Positions 42,091 through 51,611 are shown, numbered from the stretch's first letter. The stretch is DNA of 64,000 nucleotides from AP-16 sp963755055 (GCA_963755055.1 CAVWIS010000004.1:62001-126000), one strand, 5' to 3'. Made by a program: numbers and translations. Notes: a model not told the origin generated them from the letters alone.

Positions 42091-42873
42091 CTTTCTGGCC
42101 GCCAGGAATTTCTCCATCTCGCGCTGCGGCTCGTCGGTCGCAAACGACGCCGCGAAGGCGTCGATCCCGGCGCTGACCGCGGCGCGCAGCGGCAAATCCT
42201 CCCAGGCGCGGATCAGCTTCTTCTGCTGCCTCACCGCATGCGGTCCGGCAGCGAGGATCGCGCTCACGTATCGCTCGACCGCGGCGTCGAGCCCGGCGGC
42301 CGGGACGACGCGCTCGACCAAGCCCCAGGCGGCGGCCTCGGCTGCAGAAAAATTCTCACCCAGCAGCAGTATTTCCCGGGTGCGTCCCCAGCCGACCAGC
42401 ATCGGCAGCAGCGCCGCCTCCACCACAGAGGGGATGCCGAGCTTGACCTCGGGCATGCCGAACTGGGCGGTCTCGACGGCGACCCGCAGGTCGCAGGCCG
42501 CCGCAACCTCCATGCCGGCACCAAGTGCGAAGCCCTGGATACGGGCGATCACCGGCACCGGCAGCTCGCGCGGCGCGTGGCAGCAGCGATGCACTCGGGT
42601 GATGAAGGCTTTCGCCGTCGAGGCATCGATGGTTGCCATCTCGTCGATGTCGGCGCCGCCGATGAACGCGCGGTCGCCGGCACCGCTGAGGACGACGCAG
42701 CGCAGCGCCTCGTCGTGGGCGAGCCCCTCGAACGCCGCCACATAGTCCACCATCAGCGCGCTGTTCAAGGTGTTGAGCTTGCGCGCATTGTTGATCGTCA
42801 CGTAGGCGACGCGGGCGCTCGGCCCGCGTTCCTCGATGCGCACCAGAATGCGCGGCTCGGTCGTCGTGGTCAT
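42073..42873 (-). CDS. Enoyl-CoA hydratase/isomerase family protein
   Basis: Starting at ATG 42873 (MTTTTEPRILV), the 266-aa crotonase has the oxyanion-hole segments SGAGDRAFIGGADIDEMA and IQGFALGAGMEVAAACDLRVA. The catalytic region is AQFGMPEVKLGIPSVVEAALLP; one of the two usual glutamates is present (PEVKLG) and the second position reads VVEAA, so the exact reaction is open. It starts 28 bp after the acyl-CoA dehydrogenase and is probably co-transcribed with it. Its last codons (RRMA, stop) come from a dispersed palindromic repeat. Confidence 0.88.
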   Translation of the reverse strand: MTTTTEPRILVRIEERGPSARVAYVTINNARKLNTLNSALMVDYVAAFEGLAHDEALRCVVLSGAGDRAFIGGADIDEMATIDASTAKAFITRVHRCCHAPRELPVPVIARIQGFALGAGMEVAAACDLRVAVETAQFGMPEVKLGIPSVVEAALLPMLVGWGRTREILLLGENFSAAEAAAWGLVERVVPAAGLDAAVERYVSAILAAGPHAVRQQKKLIRAWEDLPLRAAVSAGIDAFAASFATDEPQREMEKFLAARKARRMA

Positions 42874-42901
42874 GCGATATGTCGTCCGGGAAGGAGGGAT
42901 G

Positions 42902-44122
42902 TCATTCGGCGGCGCGCGACGCGTTGTTCCCGACATAGCCATCGCGAGTCTGCGGCAGTTTCCAGCCGAGCATCTTTGCCGCCACCAGGGTGCGCAGGAC
43001 CTGCGCGGTGCCGCCGCCGATGGTGAACATGCGCACGTCGCGCGCCATGCGCTCGAGCGGAAAGTCGCGGGAATAGCCACGCGCTCCGTAGAGCTGAAGC
43101 GCGTCGTTGACGATGCGGATGGCGGCTTCGGCGGCAAAGATTTTGGCCTGCGCCGCCAGCATGGGATCCGGAAAGGCGCTGCCGCCGGGCCCGCGCGAGC
43201 GCGCTGCCGCGTACAGCATCAGCTGCGCGGCGGTGAGCTGGGTCTGCATGTCGGCGAGCATCCATTGCAGCCCCTGGAACTCGGCGATCGGCCGACCGAA
43301 CTGATTCCGCGATTTCACCCAATCGAGCGCGTGGTCGAGCGCGCCGGCCGCGATCCCCATCGCCACCGTCCCGGCGCCGACCCGCTGGCTGTTATAGGCA
43401 TTCATCAGGTCGGCGAAGCCGCGGCCGAAACCCGACGGCGGCAGCAGCACCATGGCGGCCGGCACCTCGAGATCCTCGAAGGCGAGTTCCCCCTCGGGCA
43501 TGCCGCGCAAACCCATCGTGGCCTCGCGCCGCGTGACCGTCAGCCCCTTCGCGTCGTCGCGCACCGCCAGGAAGCCGCCGATGCCGAGCTCCTCGCCACG
43601 CTCGTCGAACACCCTTGCGAAAATGAGGTGCAGGCGCGACACGCCGGCGCCGGTGATCCAGTGTTTTCTGCCGTTGATCACATACTTTTCGCCGCGGCGG
43701 TCGGCGCGCGTGGTCATCGCGGTCGCGTCGCTGCCGGCATCGGGCTCGGTGATGCAGATCGCGGGCTTGTCGCCCGCCAGCACGAGTTCCGCGGCGAGGC
43801 GCCTCTGCTGCTCGGTGCCATAGGCCATGACGGTGGAGATCGCGCCCATATTGGTCTCGACCACGATCCGCGCCGTCACCGTGCAGAATTTTGCCATCTC
43901 CTCGATCACCACGACAGCGTCGAGGAAGGATCGTCCCTGGCCGCCATAGGTCTCCGGGATGGTCATGCCGAGGAATTTTTCATCGCCCAGCGCGCGCACG
44001 ATGTCCCACGGATACTGCTCGTCCCGGTCGATCTCCGCGCCGCGCGGCCGCACCACGCGGCGGGCGAACTCGCGGGCGCGCTCCTTGAGCGCAAGCTCGC
44101 CGGCGCCAAGCCCGAGATCCAT
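42902..44122 (-). CDS. Acyl-CoA dehydrogenase
   Basis: From ATG 44122, with GGAGGA just upstream, the 406-aa protein shows ICITEPDAGSDATAMTTRAD, NGRKHWITGAGVSRLHLIFA, RNQFGRPIAEFQGLQWMLAD and the C-terminal LYGARGYSRDFPLERMARD. It oxidises an acyl-CoA with FAD. The next gene encodes an enoyl-CoA hydratase, so the pair covers two steps of beta-oxidation of an unknown acid. The earlier in-frame Met at 44269 overlaps a divergent gene and is not chosen. A palindromic operator candidate lies about 50 bp upstream. Confidence 0.92.
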   Translation of the reverse strand: MDLGLGAGELALKERAREFARRVVRPRGAEIDRDEQYPWDIVRALGDEKFLGMTIPETYGGQGRSFLDAVVVIEEMAKFCTVTARIVVETNMGAISTVMAYGTEQQRRLAAELVLAGDKPAICITEPDAGSDATAMTTRADRRGEKYVINGRKHWITGAGVSRLHLIFARVFDERGEELGIGGFLAVRDDAKGLTVTRREATMGLRGMPEGELAFEDLEVPAAMVLLPPSGFGRGFADLMNAYNSQRVGAGTVAMGIAAGALDHALDWVKSRNQFGRPIAEFQGLQWMLADMQTQLTAAQLMLYAAARSRGPGGSAFPDPMLAAQAKIFAAEAAIRIVNDALQLYGARGYSRDFPLERMARDVRMFTIGGGTAQVLRTLVAAKMLGWKLPQTRDGYVGNNASRAAE

Positions 44123-44170
44123 GTGTCCTCCACGCGCTGCCGTCAAAGGTTGCGGGCGTCCTGATTGGAC

Positions 44171-44187
44171 TTGATGAGCTTCGTCAA
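44171..44187. promoter_or_regulatory. 17-bp palindromic operator candidate
   Basis: TTGATGA-GCT-TCGTCAA is an inverted repeat with one mismatch. It is centred between the divergent acyl-CoA dehydrogenase operon (start 44122) and the ABC transporter operon (start 44256). A dimeric regulator could bind here and control both. Confidence 0.4.
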
Positions 44188-44255
44188 ATACACTTAGCGC
44201 TCCCGGTGAACCGGGACCCCGGCCGCCGACGGCCTCGACCTCCGATCGACACGCC

Positions 44256-45041
44256 ATGGCGCTCGCCACAAGTCTCTACCTCGTCTATCTGCTCGCGCCG
44301 ATCGTCCTCCTGCTGGTCGGCTCGTTCGGAGACGTCTGGTTCAATACGATGCTCCCTTCGGGAGTGACCGACAAGTGGTATGTCCAGGTGGCGTCCGATG
44401 GCAGCTTTCGCCGGGCGTTCTGGACCAGCCTGCAGGTCTGCGCCGCCACCTGCGTGCTCGCCGCCCTGGTCGGCATGCCGCTCGCCTACGCGATCTATCG
44501 CACCGCCTCGCGTGGCGCCCGCGCCGCAGTCCGGATCGTCTATCTGCTGCCGATCGCGGTGCCGCCGCTGGTGCTCGCCTTCGGCTTCGTCCTGGTGTTC
44601 TCCTCCGACACGCTGCCGTTTCTCGGCAGCCTGTGGGTGCTGATCGGCGGGCACCTGGTGCTCACGCTCCCCTACCTGCTGCAGACGCTGGTGGGCGACA
44701 TGCGCCACCTGCGGCTCGCCGAGCAGGAGCAGGCCGCCGAATCGCTCGGCGCCGGGCTTGCGGCACGGTTCCGCGACGTGGTGCTGCCGTCGCTCCGCCA
44801 CAGCCTGGCGTCGGGGCTGATCATGGTGGCGGCGCTGTCGATCGGCGAGTTCCAGCTGTCGAACCTGGTGGCCGGCTTTCTCAACCGGCCCTATCCGGTC
44901 GTGCTGCTGCAGGCGTTCTACGGCGCGACCGGCTTTGCCTGCGCGGCGACCGTCGTGCTGCTCGTCCTGGCGCTCACCGCCTCCGCCGCCGGCGCCCTGA
45001 CGGCGCGGGGCGCCCAGGCGGTACACGGGGTATCGGCGTGA
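44256..45041 (+). CDS. ABC transporter permease (Fe/polyamine type)
   Basis: The 261-aa inner-membrane protein has about six helices and the permease coupling motif EQAAESLGAGLAARFRDVVLPSLRHSLASGL, the EAA loop. It belongs to the family that serves ferric-iron, polyamine, thiamine and phosphonate systems. Its stop overlaps the ATPase start (GTGA), so translation is coupled. A second permease for the same transporter lies 2 kb further on. The substrate is not certain. Confidence 0.9.
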   Translation: MALATSLYLVYLLAPIVLLLVGSFGDVWFNTMLPSGVTDKWYVQVASDGSFRRAFWTSLQVCAATCVLAALVGMPLAYAIYRTASRGARAAVRIVYLLPIAVPPLVLAFGFVLVFSSDTLPFLGSLWVLIGGHLVLTLPYLLQTLVGDMRHLRLAEQEQAAESLGAGLAARFRDVVLPSLRHSLASGLIMVAALSIGEFQLSNLVAGFLNRPYPVVLLQAFYGATGFACAATVVLLVLALTASAAGALTARGAQAVHGVSA

Positions 45042-46102
45042 GGGCGCCTTCCGGATATGCGGTCGCGCTGGAGGGCGTAAGCTTCGCCTATCCGGGGGCG
45101 CGGGCCGGGGTGTCCGACATCGACCTCGGCATCCGCCCCGGCGAGCTGCTCGCCGTGATCGGCCCGAGCGGCTGCGGCAAGACCACGCTGCTGCGGATCA
45201 TTGCCGGGTTCCTGAAACCCTCGGCCGGCCGCGTGCTCATCGACGGCGCCGATGCGTCCGGGCTCCCGCCGCGCCAGCGCAATGTCGGCATCGTGTTCCA
45301 GACCTACGCGCTGTTTCCCCACATGGCGGCCTGGGAGAACGTCGCCTATCCGCTGAAACTGCGCGGCAAGGATTTTTCCGCCCGCCGCGCCATCGCCCGC
45401 GACATGCTCGATCGCGTCGGGCTCTCGGCCCAGGCGCAAAAGCTTCCCGGCCAGTTGTCGGGCGGGCAGCAGCAGCGCGTCGCGCTCGCCCGCGCGCTGG
45501 TGTTCGAGCCGCGCGCGCTGCTGCTCGACGAGCCGCTCTCCGCGCTCGACGCCGCGCTCCGGCTGGAGATGCGCGACGAGATCCGCCGGCTGCAGCGCGA
45601 GCACGGGATCGCCACGCTGCACATCACCCATGACCAGGAGGAGGCGCTGTCGATGGCCGATCGCATCGCCGTCATGAAGGACGGCCGGATCATCCAGGTC
45701 GGGCTGCCGCGGGAGATCTACGACCACCCGGCGACGCCTACGATTGCGGCGTTCGTCGGCAATGCCAATCTGTGGGACGGCCGGATCGTGGGAGCGACCG
45801 AGGTGGAGACATCGTTCGGCCGGCTGCGGACGCCGCCCCATGGATTTGCCGTCGGCGACGCCGTCACGGTCCTGGTGCGACCCGAGCAGCTGCGCATCGG
45901 GCCGGCGCCGGACGGCGTCAACAGCATTGCCGGCACGGTGTCGCGCGACCGCTTCCTCGGCAGCTTTCGCCGCTTCGATTTCCAGGGCCCGACCGGGGTC
46001 GTGCTGGGCGAGACCCGGGAGCCGGGCGAGATTTTCGCCGTCCACATTCCACCATCCGCCGTGCAGATTCTGCCGAAGCCCGGTGCTGCCGCGGGATCAT
46101 GA
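45038..46102 (+). CDS. ABC transporter ATP-binding protein (PotA/FbpC-like)
   Basis: The GTG start at 45038 overlaps the upstream stop by four bases and gives 354 aa. Walker A is GPSGCGKTT, the Q-loop is VFQTYALFPHM, the signature LSGGQQQRVALARAL and Walker B ALLLDEPLSALD, with switch His in HITHDQEEA. A C-terminal TOBE-like domain (~260-340; VTVLVRPEQLRIG) is typical of PotA/FbpC subunits. It powers import through the two permeases. The binding-protein gene follows 14 bp later. Confidence 0.94.
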   Translation: MRAPSGYAVALEGVSFAYPGARAGVSDIDLGIRPGELLAVIGPSGCGKTTLLRIIAGFLKPSAGRVLIDGADASGLPPRQRNVGIVFQTYALFPHMAAWENVAYPLKLRGKDFSARRAIARDMLDRVGLSAQAQKLPGQLSGGQQQRVALARALVFEPRALLLDEPLSALDAALRLEMRDEIRRLQREHGIATLHITHDQEEALSMADRIAVMKDGRIIQVGLPREIYDHPATPTIAAFVGNANLWDGRIVGATEVETSFGRLRTPPHGFAVGDAVTVLVRPEQLRIGPAPDGVNSIAGTVSRDRFLGSFRRFDFQGPTGVVLGETREPGEIFAVHIPPSAVQILPKPGAAAGS

Positions 46103-46116
46103 GAGGGGAGACACCC

Positions 46117-47197
46117 ATGCGGAAAATATTCAGTTGGCTCGCCGTCACCGCCGCGATCGCCGTTCCGTCGCTCGCAGCGGCGCAGACTGTCGCCGACTCG
46201 CCCGAGCTCTATCCCGGCGAGAAGGCGCTCTACGAAGCGGCAACCCGCGAGGGCATGGTGGTGTCGTTCGACACCGGCCCGACCTGGGCGAACTGGGCGG
46301 CGCAGTTCGCCGCCTTCAAGAAGCGCTATCCGGCCGTGGAGATGACCTACAACGACATCGGCTCGGCGGCCACCGTGGTGGCGCTCGACAAGGCGCGCAA
46401 TCGCCCGCAGGCCGACACCGCCTACTATTTCGCGGCGTCGGGCATCGACGCCGTCGCCAAGGACGTGGTCGCCCCGTTCAAGCCGGTCAATTTCGACAAG
46501 CTGCCGGAGGTTTTTCGCCACCCGGACGGCAAATGGTTCACCATCCACTCGCTGACCATCGCCTTCGTGGTCAATACCAAGCTGGTGAAGGCGGTGCCGA
46601 AATCCTGGGCCGATCTGCTGGGATCCGACTACAAGAACGCCGTGGTCTATCTCGACCCGCGGTCGACCGGCCAGGGCCAGGTGCTGGCTTTTGCCACCGC
46701 CTACGCCCATGGCGGCAGCGTCGAGAATGTACAGCCCGGCATCGACTATCTGGGCCGGCTGCACAAGGCCGGCAACGTGCTGCGCGTGGTCGGCACCACG
46801 CCCTATGCGCAGTTCGTCAAGGGCGAGATCCCGGTGTGGATCTCTTACGAGAACGACGGGCTCAAGGCGAAATACGTCGACGGGCTCGGCGACCAGGTGG
46901 CGGTGGTGATCCCGCAGGAGGCTTCCGTGGCGGCGCCCTACGGCATCAGCCTGGTGAAGAACGGGCCGAACCCCAATGCGGGAAAGCTGTGGCTCAACTT
47001 CATCATGACCGACATGGGCCAGGGCATTTTTGCCCAGGGTTTTGTCCGGCCGTCGGTACCCGGCGTCAAGCTGCCGGCCGACGTGGCGGACAAACTGCCG
47101 CCGGCGCCGCAGGTCCATCCGCTCGACGTGCAGAAGGCGGCGGCGAAGAAGAGCGAGATCGACGCCGGCTGGGCCAAGGCCGCCATCTCCAACGTAG
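46117..47197 (+). pseudogene. ABC transporter periplasmic binding protein (probable +1 frameshift at its end)
   Basis: From ATG 46117 (GAGGGGAG upstream) the product has a signal peptide (WLAVTAAIAVPSLAAAQ) and an iron/putrescine-type family 1 binding fold: VSFDTGPTWANWAAQFAAFK, LVGTTPYAQFVKGEIPVWISYEN-like and EASVAAPYGISLVKNGPNPN. The fold is complete by about residue 355. The frame then misses a stop and runs on to 47499 across the next gene with low-complexity sequence. A TAG one base out of frame (47195-47197) gives the expected family length of about 359 aa, so a single extra base near the end is likely. The protein itself is probably functional. Confidence 0.8.
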
Positions 47198-47206
47198 ACG
47201 CGAACC

Positions 47207-48035
47207 ATGCGCCGGGGAATTTTTCTCGTCCTCGCCGCCCCCGGCGCCGCCGTGCTCGGGTTCTTCTTCCTGTTGCCGCTGGCGGCAGTCTCGCTCGACG
47301 CGTTCGTCGACGGCGGCCGGGCGTTCGCCCGCGTCTATCGCAACGACCTGTTCTGGGGCGGCCTGCGCGGAACGCTGGCGCTCGCCGCCGTCGGCGTCGG
47401 TGTTCTCGCTGGTCGTCGGCTTTGCGGTCGCGCTGCACCTCTCAAGGGTCTCCGAAGCGGCGCGGACGATCCTGGTGTTCTTCATCGCGCTGCCGCTGAC
47501 CTTCTCCGGCCTGATCGTGGCCTACGGGTTCATCCTCGCCTATGGGCGCGCCGGCTTCGTCACCCAGCTGCTGGCGCTCGCAGGCCTCGATGCGGCGACG
47601 CTTTCCGGCCTGCTCTATTCGCCGGCCGGTCTCGCCTTCGCGTCGTCCTATTATCTGATCCCGCGGGTCGTCATGCTGATGCTGCCGGTACTGCTCAACT
47701 TCGACCGGGCGCAGCTGCTCGCCGCCGAATCGCTCGGCGCCACACGCGGCCGGGCCCTCCGCGACGTCATGATCCCGCAAATCCTGCCAACCGCGTTCAC
47801 CGCGCTCTGCCTGATCGCCGCGGTGGTGATCGGCGCCTACGGCACCGCGCTGGCGCTGGTCGGCACCCGAGTGAACATCCTTCCGCTGCAGCTCTACAGC
47901 ATGATCTCCGAATCCGGCTCGGACTTCGGCGCGGCGGCCGCGCTTTCGCTCATGCTGATGGCGATGTGCTCCAGCGTGATCGCGGCCGGCGAGATCGTGG
48001 CGGCCCGCCGGGAGAAGCCAGATGCTCATGCTTGA
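47207..48035 (+). pseudogene. ABC transporter permease, second, split by a frameshift
   Basis: Two frames together make a normal inner-membrane permease of 276 codons. The first (47207 to ~47395) supplies FLVLAAPGAAVLGFFFLLP and the loop GGLRGTLALAAVGV. The second supplies VFSLVVGFAVALHLSR to the end, with the EAA loop LLAAESLGATRGRALRDVMIPQILP. One extra base near 47390-47400 causes the break. It completes the permease-ATPase-binding protein-permease set. Given that neighbouring genes show the same sort of +1 error, the gene may be intact in the organism. Confidence 0.82.
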
Positions 48036-48642
48036 CGAGAGCGCCGGCGCGCTGTTCGACCCGGCAACGCGACGGCAATTCGATCCCGCGCAACGCACCT
48101 GGAGCACTGGCGGACCGCCACGCGGCACCACGGTGTCGCTCGTTGCCGCCACCACCTGGCTGCAGCGGCGCTCCGGCCACCGCCTGCGCCAGCCGGTCGG
48201 CGTGATCGGCCCGCGCGAGGCGAGCGCCGAGCAGTTTTCCGCCGCCGAGGCGGTCGGCGCCGCGCTCGGCGCCATCGGTTTTGCGGTCGTGTGCGGCGGC
48301 CGCCAGGGCGTGATGGAGGCAGTGTGCCGCGGCGTGGCGGCGACGGGCGGCATCAGCGTCGGCCTGCTGCCCGACGCCGAAGCCGGCGCCGCCAACCTTT
48401 TCGTGACCGTGCCGATCGCGACCGGGATCGGCGAGGCGCGCAATGCGCTCGTCGCCCGCGCGGCCTTCTGCCTCGTCGCCATCGGCGACAGTTTTGGCAC
48501 GCTGTCCGAGGTCGCGCTCGGCCTGCAGTTCGGGCGCCCGGTCATCGGCCTGTGCGGTGCCGCGAAGGTCGAAGGGGTCCGGCAGGTCGCCAGCGCCGAC
48601 GCCGCGATTGCGGCGGTCGCCGGGGTGGCGCTCGGCCTGTGA
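48022..48642 (+). CDS. SLOG/LOG-family (TIGR00725-like) protein
   Basis: The 206-aa protein has a Rossmann-like fold with GVIGPREASAEQFSAAEAVG, VCGGRQGVMEAVCRG and a C-terminal AIGDSFGTLSEVALGLQFGRP. This resembles the lysine-decarboxylase-like LOG proteins (nucleotide ribohydrolases) and the TIGR00725 group. The classical PGGxGTxxE motif is altered to GDSFGTLSE, so the LOG activity may be absent. Its start overlaps the stop of the ABC permease by 14 bases, placing it in the transporter operon. A role in sensing or processing a nucleotide-like ligand is a guess. Confidence 0.7.
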   Translation: MLMLDESAGALFDPATRRQFDPAQRTWSTGGPPRGTTVSLVAATTWLQRRSGHRLRQPVGVIGPREASAEQFSAAEAVGAALGAIGFAVVCGGRQGVMEAVCRGVAATGGISVGLLPDAEAGAANLFVTVPIATGIGEARNALVARAAFCLVAIGDSFGTLSEVALGLQFGRPVIGLCGAAKVEGVRQVASADAAIAAVAGVALGL

Positions 48643-48768
48643 TCGACGGGGCCGTCGGAACGCCATGCGCCGATCATCGCTGTTGAACGCACATCACCAA
48701 ACGGCATCGTGTTGACATTGCGGCGCACGGGCTGTCAAACCGGATCGAACGCCCGCCGGGAGATCGCG

Positions 48769-49392
48769 ATGCAGGACCATGTCGCCGCCGCCAAAGTCGT
48801 AAAGATGTATTCCGACTTCAAGAGCCCCTACGCGTATCTCGGCTTCGATCCGGGCATGGCGCTGACCGAGCGCTTCGACGTCACGGTGCGGTGGATTCCG
48901 TTCCAGCTGCGCATCAAGGGCAAGGGCGAGCGCAGCGTCTATTCCGAGTACAAGGTCAAGTATTCGTATCTCGATGCGCGGCGGTGGGCGAAACCGCGCG
49001 GCCTGTGGATCCGCGGACCGCTGAAGATCTACGACTCGACCCCGGCGGCGATTGGCGGCCTGTTCGCCGAGCGGCAGGGCCGGCTCGTCGACTATTGCCG
49101 GACCGTGTTCCGGCTGTTCTTCCTGCGCGAGCTCGAGATCGACCAGCCCGCGGCGGTCGCCAAGGTGATCGCCGACCTCGGCCTCTCCGCCGCGGACTAT
49201 CTCGCCTGGGCCGCGGGCGACGGCAAGGAGGCTTACGAGCGCGCCCAGGAGGAGGCCGCGGCCGACCATGTGTTCGGCGTGCCGTTCTTCATCTTCGAGG
49301 ACGAGCCGTATTGGGGCCACGACCGCATCCCGCTGCTCGAGCAGCGATTGAGCGAGGCAGGGCTGGAGAGAAAACAGAAAGTCGCCGTGTAG
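48769..49392 (+). CDS. DsbA-family / 2-hydroxychromene-2-carboxylate isomerase-like protein
   Basis: From ATG 48769 (GGGAG upstream) the 207-aa protein has the thioredoxin-fold layout of the HCCA isomerase branch: an initial VVKMYSDFKSPYAYLGFD, in which Ser replaces the DsbA CxxC, a helical insert, and VFGVPFFIFEDEPYWGHDRIPLLEQRL at the end. Such enzymes are GST-kappa-like and act on aromatic breakdown intermediates with glutathione. Next is a true glutathione transferase gene, in line with that view. The substrate is unknown. A palindromic repeat follows its stop. Confidence 0.85.
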   Translation: MQDHVAAAKVVKMYSDFKSPYAYLGFDPGMALTERFDVTVRWIPFQLRIKGKGERSVYSEYKVKYSYLDARRWAKPRGLWIRGPLKIYDSTPAAIGGLFAERQGRLVDYCRTVFRLFFLRELEIDQPAAVAKVIADLGLSAADYLAWAAGDGKEAYERAQEEAAADHVFGVPFFIFEDEPYWGHDRIPLLEQRLSEAGLERKQKVAV

Positions 49393-49396
49393 CCGT

Positions 49397-49482
49397 GTAG
49401 GATGGGTAGAGCCGAAGGCGAAACCCATCGCGTGCCGAGCAAAAAAGATTGATGGGTTTCGCAAGAGCTCAACCCACCCTAC
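49397..49482. repeat. GTAGGATGGGT-type palindromic repeat, copy 2
   Basis: The ends GTAGGATGGGT (49397-49407) and ACCCACCCTAC (49472-49482) are complementary with one mismatch. Inside, GAAACCCATC pairs with GATGGGTTTC. It fills nearly the whole gap between two genes and matches the element at 42001-42090. Confidence 0.88.
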
Positions 49483-49492
49483 AGGCAGACCC

Positions 49493-50191
49493 ATGATTGA
49501 CGTCTATTTCTGGATGACGCCCAACGGCTACAAGGTCACCATCCTGCTCGAGGAGCTCGGCTGGAAGTACAACGTCATTCCGGTGAACATCGGCAAGGGC
49601 GAGCAGTTCCGCCCGGAATTCTTGAAGATCAGCCCGAACAACCGCATCCCGGCGATCATCGATCACGATGGGCCGGGCGGCAAGCCCTATGCGATGTTCG
49701 AATCCGGCGCCATCATGATGTATCTGGCGGAGAAGAGCGGCTTCAAATTCATGCCGTCCGATATGACCGCCCGCTACGACGTCACCCAGTGGCTGATGTT
49801 CCAGATGGCAAGCGTCGGCCCGATGCTCGGCCAGGCGCACCATTTCCGCCGCTACGCGCCCGAGCAGATCCCGTATGCGGTCGAGCGCTACACCAACGAG
49901 GCGCGGCGGATCTACGGCGTGATCGACAAGCGGCTCGGCGACACGCCGTTCCTGGCCGGCGACTATTCGATCGCCGACATGGCGACCTATCCGTGGCTGC
50001 GGCCCTACAAGTGGCAGGGCCAGGACCTCGACGATTTTCCCAACCTCAAGCGGTGGTATCTTGAGGTGCGGGCGCGTCCCGGGGTGCAGCGCGGGCTCGC
50101 CGTGCTGCAGGAGAAGGTCCGGAAGGACGAAAAACATACGCCCGAGGCGTGGAACACGTTGTTCGGCCAGCAGCAGTTCGAGAGACGTTAG
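49493..50191 (+). CDS. Glutathione S-transferase (YfcG/YghU-like)
   Basis: The 232-aa protein has an N-terminal thioredoxin-like GST domain: MIDVYFWMTPNGYKVTILLEE with Thr/Asn where the disulphide-reductase GSTs carry them, NRIPAIID and FESGAIMMYLAEK. A helical C-terminal domain ends with YSIADMATYPWLRP. This is the Nu-class pattern of YfcG and YghU, which reduce disulphides with glutathione. It lies between a DsbA-family isomerase gene and a CoA-transferase gene on the same strand. Role in the pathway is unclear. Confidence 0.9.
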   Translation: MIDVYFWMTPNGYKVTILLEELGWKYNVIPVNIGKGEQFRPEFLKISPNNRIPAIIDHDGPGGKPYAMFESGAIMMYLAEKSGFKFMPSDMTARYDVTQWLMFQMASVGPMLGQAHHFRRYAPEQIPYAVERYTNEARRIYGVIDKRLGDTPFLAGDYSIADMATYPWLRPYKWQGQDLDDFPNLKRWYLEVRARPGVQRGLAVLQEKVRKDEKHTPEAWNTLFGQQQFERR

Positions 50192-50204
50192 GACCAGGAG
50201 CTCC

Positions 50205-51464
50205 ATGGCCGCCAACCTGCCGATGCTCACCGGCTACCGGGTGCTGGACTTCACCCAGTTCGTCGCCGGGCCGACCTGCACCCGCATCCTGGCGGAGATG
50301 GGGGCCGAGGTCATCAAGGTCGAGCTGGCGCCGTTCGGCGACCGCTCGCGCGCCCAGGGGATCAAGCCGAAGGACAACAAGAAGTCCTCGCAGAGCACCT
50401 ATTATTTCCAGCACAATCATTCGAAGAAAAGCCTCGCGCTCGACCTCAAGCAGCCGCGCAGCCGCGAGCTGCTGCATGCGCTGGCCCGCAAGGTCGACGT
50501 GGTGGTGGAGAATTTCGCGCCCGGCGTGATGGCGCGCAACGGCCTCGGCTACGACGAGCTCAAGGCGCTCAATCCGGCGCTCGTCATGTGCTCGATCTCG
50601 TTCGCCGGCCAGTCCGGCCCGCTCGCCGAAAAACCCGGTTACGACTACATCGGCGCGGCGTATGCGGGGGTGACCGGCCTGATCGGCGAGCCCGACCGCA
50701 GCCCGGCGCAGCTCACCATCGCGATCGGCGACGTCTCGACCGGGGTGTCGGCCGCGATGGCGGTTGGATTCGCGCTGCTGCACCGCGAGCGCACCGGCGA
50801 GGGCCAGCATGTCGAGGCCTCGCTGCTCGATACTTGGTTCCACATGCACGAGGTCAACGTGCCGCGGGTGTCGCTGCGCGGCGACGCGTTCGTCCCCGGG
50901 CGCACCGGCTCGCAGCATCCCGACGGCGGGCCGACGGGAAATTTCCGCTGGCGCGGCGATTCTTTCATCACCCTCACGGTCCTGCCGCACCAATGGCCGC
51001 AGCTCGTCAAGGTGCTCGGCATGCCGGACCTGGTCGACGACCCGCGCTTCGCCTCGGCGCGTGGCAGGCGCGACCACAACGGGGAGCTGCGCGCGATCAT
51101 CGAGGCGTGGCTGAAGGATTTTCCCACACGCCAGGCGGCGATCGACGCGCTGGAGCGCGAGCGCATCCCCTGCGCGCCGGTGCTCACCCTGAACGAGGCG
51201 ATCGCCCACCCGCATCTGCGCGATCGCGGGACGGTCCGCCGCGTGCAAGACCCGCAGATTGGGGCGTTCGACATTCCCGGACCGCCGGTGAAGTTCTCGC
51301 AATGGCCCGATCGGGGCGCGCTTGGCGCCGATCTGCTCGGCCAGCACAACGAGGAAATTCTGCGCGGGCTGCTCGACATGTCGGAGGAGGATATCGCCGC
51401 CCTCTACGCCGCAAAGGTCCTGGTTCGCGACCCCATGCTGGAAAAATCGGCAGCCACCGTCTGA
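50205..51464 (+). CDS. CaiB/BaiF (class III) CoA-transferase
   Basis: The 419-aa protein begins 13 bp after the GST gene, with CCAGGAG upstream. It shows the class III signature LTGYRVLDFTQFVAGPTCTRILAEMGAEVIKVE, the long middle with FQHNHSKKSLALDLKQPRSRELL, and the region VEASLLDTWFHM, in which the Asp is the catalytic residue. It transfers CoA between carboxylic acids. The C-terminal part with FDIPGPPVKFSQWPD is typical. With its neighbours it may activate an organic acid for breakdown; the acid is unknown. Confidence 0.91.
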   Translation: MAANLPMLTGYRVLDFTQFVAGPTCTRILAEMGAEVIKVELAPFGDRSRAQGIKPKDNKKSSQSTYYFQHNHSKKSLALDLKQPRSRELLHALARKVDVVVENFAPGVMARNGLGYDELKALNPALVMCSISFAGQSGPLAEKPGYDYIGAAYAGVTGLIGEPDRSPAQLTIAIGDVSTGVSAAMAVGFALLHRERTGEGQHVEASLLDTWFHMHEVNVPRVSLRGDAFVPGRTGSQHPDGGPTGNFRWRGDSFITLTVLPHQWPQLVKVLGMPDLVDDPRFASARGRRDHNGELRAIIEAWLKDFPTRQAAIDALERERIPCAPVLTLNEAIAHPHLRDRGTVRRVQDPQIGAFDIPGPPVKFSQWPDRGALGADLLGQHNEEILRGLLDMSEEDIAALYAAKVLVRDPMLEKSAATV

Positions 51465-51611
51465 TCGCTCTGACCTGTCACCATGCCTCCGGTCTGGCGC
51501 AATCGGCCGGCACGGCCCCCGTGTGCTGGCATCCTTGCGGAAGTGGATTGAATTCCGAATTCGGAGTGCGTAGGCTCGGATTGCGTCATTTCGAGCGCCC
51601 GAGGAGCCGTC

